Positions 62,762 to 64,000 of a stretch of DNA of 64,000 nt are shown piece by piece. Both the position numbers and the translations under genes were made by a program. This stretch comes from Lachnospiraceae bacterium C6A11. GTDB lineage: Bacteria; Bacillota; Clostridia; Lachnospirales; Lachnospiraceae. Position 1 is the stretch's first letter. Each line of letters starts with the position of its first letter. The stretch lies in contig JNKY01000017.1 in assembly GCA_000702245.1 (NCBI GenBank), positions 147,775 to 211,774 of the forward strand, in the 5' to 3' direction. A model generated the notes under the pieces. That model was given only the letters and a program-made list of their open reading frames with translations. It did no database searches and was not told the origin of the DNA.

Positions 62762-62809
62762 CAGCCTCTGAACAGTCAGCAATTGCTGTTGACTGAATGT
62801 CAGAGGCTG
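62762..62809. other. Long hairpin between the surface-protein and HTH genes
   Basis: Outer arms CAGCCTCTGA / TCAGAGGCTG (10 bp) and inner CAGTCA / TGACTG arms enclose the palindrome AGCAATTGCT. No U-run follows on either strand, but the position, about 60 nt past a stop codon, would suit a terminator or a factor-dependent site. Confidence 0.6.
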
Positions 62810-62869
62810 CAGCTCTTATTTATTCTGTATTATTTGTCCTGATAAATGTTTTTACCACAGGCCAAATCA

Positions 62870-63688
62870 TTAATTTATAGATCTTTTCTCTGATAACACT
62901 TCTTTATCTGTGAAATATTCTTTTATCTCGATTTCAACATCTGACGATGTATCATTCAGTAAATATCCTTCTTCAACAATTATTGTCACTCCAGGTTTTA
63001 TATATAGAATAGACGGTTCACTATCAACCTCATCACTGAAAGTAAAACTTTTACATTCTACGCCATTTTGAAATACTTTATCATTAAATTCTGTAGCAAA
63101 TGCGCAGGCTTTATCTTCTCCATTTGTATATTCATATTTAACAATTAAAATATCATCACCCGAATAATCTTCCCCCAGATACATATCAGCTATCTTCACC
63201 GATGTCTTCACATTTTCAGCGTCTTCAGCTTTATATTTTCCCTCTCCGTCTTCCAGTTCGATAACAGCATTAAGGTAGTAATGATTTTTTATGATATCTT
63301 TTATCTCAACGGCTGCATTCGTTTTATCCTGAAGTTTATATCCGATCTTTATTGTATTTGTTACACCCGGCTTGATGTCTACCAGCCCATCACCGGCACT
63401 TACATCATCCATCATCACTCCTAAAGAAGAGCATTCTATCCCATTCTGATAAACCTTATCATTAAAAGCAAATGTAAATGATGTTTCTTTTTTACTATTA
63501 TTGGTCCACGAGTATTCGATAACAAGAACATCAGATCCATCATAATTTTCTTCTATACTTGATGATAATATCTCAATCGCATAGTCATCATTTTTATCTT
63601 CTGTCTTTTCAGTAGTTGCTTTAGTTGTTTCAGTTGTATTTTTTGCATTATTCTCTGTTGTAATAACTGATGTTAGTATATAAATAGT
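62870..63688 (-). pseudogene. DUF5067-like surface protein, 5' end removed by an IS3-family element
   Basis: The frame is open from 63688 to a stop at 62870 (about 272 codons) with no plausible export signal or start; it reads out of the IS end. It begins with a Thr/Glu linker (TTETTKATTEKTED) typical of the stalk after a membrane anchor. Two tandem copies of one domain follow, seen as DVLVIEYSWTNNSKKETSF then DILIVKYEYTNGEDKACAF, and FNDKVYQNGIEC then FNDKVFQNGVEC. I liken this to DUF5067 proteins of Lachnospiraceae. A shorter GTG-initiated frame at 63418 exists but splits the first domain. Confidence 0.7.
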
Positions 63689-64000
63689 TCAAATTAAAAT
63701 GAGATTTCTCCTAAAACATAGTATTATATAAAAAAACAGGAGGAACTCACTATGGCACGTAAAAACAAACAACACGACAAACAGTTTAAACTAGATGCTG
63801 TAAGATATGTTAAAGAGCATCCAGATCTCACACAAGTCGAATGCGCTAAAAATCTTGGTATCAGCATTACCACTCTAGCCAGATGGCTATCCCAGTACAG
63901 AGATAATGACGGTGATATCCCTGTAAGAGGATCCGGTAACTATGCTACTGACGAACAAAAGGAAATAGCTCGCCTCAAGCGTGAACTCCGTGATACTCAG
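63680..64000 (+). mobile_element. Left end of an IS3-family insertion sequence (partial)
   Basis: The sequence before OrfA (AGTTCAAATTAAAATGAGATTT, in part, at about 63686-63708) looks like an IS3-type terminal repeat plus leader. The exact left end is uncertain by some 20 nt, and the right end and target duplication are outside the window. It interrupts the surface-protein frame on the other strand. Confidence 0.7.
63752..64000 (+). CDS. IS3-family transposase OrfA, partial at window edge
   Basis: The first 83 codons (MARKNKQHDKQFKLDAVRYV) encode an IS3/IS911-type OrfA: HTH with LTQVECAKNLGISITTLARWLSQY, followed by a coiled-coil start EQKEIARLKRELRDTQ. AGGAGG lies at 63738-63743. The remainder of OrfA and the OrfB integrase lie outside the window. 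Confidence 0.93.
   Translation, partial: MARKNKQHDKQFKLDAVRYVKEHPDLTQVECAKNLGISITTLARWLSQYRDNDGDIPVRGSGNYATDEQKEIARLKRELRDTQ

Overview
The window looks like the chromosome of a Gram-positive, low-to-moderate GC anaerobe of the class Clostridia, most likely a Lachnospiraceae member. The reasons are the gene neighbourhoods (rng-rplU-prp-rpmA, obgE-yhbY-nadD-yqeK-rsfS, rpmF-plsX-rnc-smc-ftsY, cysS-mrnC-rlmB-sigH), an L27 with a Prp-cleaved N-terminal extension, a CIRCE-controlled groESL operon, and strong Shine-Dalgarno sequences with several TTG starts. Every recognisable host gene is on the minus strand, so transcription runs from high to low coordinates. The only plus-strand gene is the start of an IS3-family transposase at the right edge.

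Layout from left to right. 1-10.9 kb: ribosome-assembly and RNA genes (rsfS, yqeK, nadD, yhbY, obgE, rpmA, prp, rplU with an L21-type leader), two membrane proteins (one with a Gln/Asn-rich tail) set between rplU and ribonuclease G, then a TIGR03936-like protein and a TIGR03960-like B12-binding radical SAM protein. 10.9-16 kb: UPF0210 protein, ACT-domain protein, WalJ-like hydrolase, ASKHA corrinoid-activation-like protein, ilvA. 16-24 kb: ftsY, smc, rnc, plsX, rpmF, ackA. 24-31.5 kb: diguanylate cyclase, coaE, polA, a zinc-finger membrane protein, AIM24, ilvN. 31.5-40.8 kb: metH, purine nucleoside phosphorylase, L,D-transpeptidase, a cytoplasmic GH5 hydrolase, metallophosphoesterase, rarA, a lone receiver protein. 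40.8-47.8 kb: TetR regulator, csp, DUF5688, hisC, murI, HMA and DUF1858 proteins, groEL/groES. 47.9-56 kb: 8-oxoguanine glycosylase, NlpC/P60-like protein, glnS, then a membrane-anchored cohesin protein beside a secreted glucosaminidase with a dockerin. 56-59.4 kb: tRNA-Thr, sigH-like sigma factor, rlmB, mrnC, cysS. 59.5-64 kb: accessory end with a small membrane protein under an operator-like promoter, LUD and GNAT proteins, a serine/threonine kinase with its HTH partner, and a duplicated-domain surface protein cut off by the IS3 element.

Most of the window is ordinary core genome. The less ordinary points are: (1) a family of at least five intergenic hairpins with variable paired arms and a conserved 23-25 nt loop, each 22-36 nt upstream of a start codon; (2) the adjacent cohesin and dockerin genes, which suggest non-covalent docking of a cell-wall hydrolase onto a transmembrane receptor with a long acidic cytoplasmic tail; (3) the HTH/kinase accessory operon next to an IS-truncated surface protein; and (4) structured leaders upstream of ilvN and the HMA-domain gene. 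There is no CRISPR array, prophage or rRNA operon. No stretch without a gene exceeds about 260 bases; the longer gaps hold the promoters, terminators and hairpins listed below. All identifications come from reading motifs and gene order; no database search was run.
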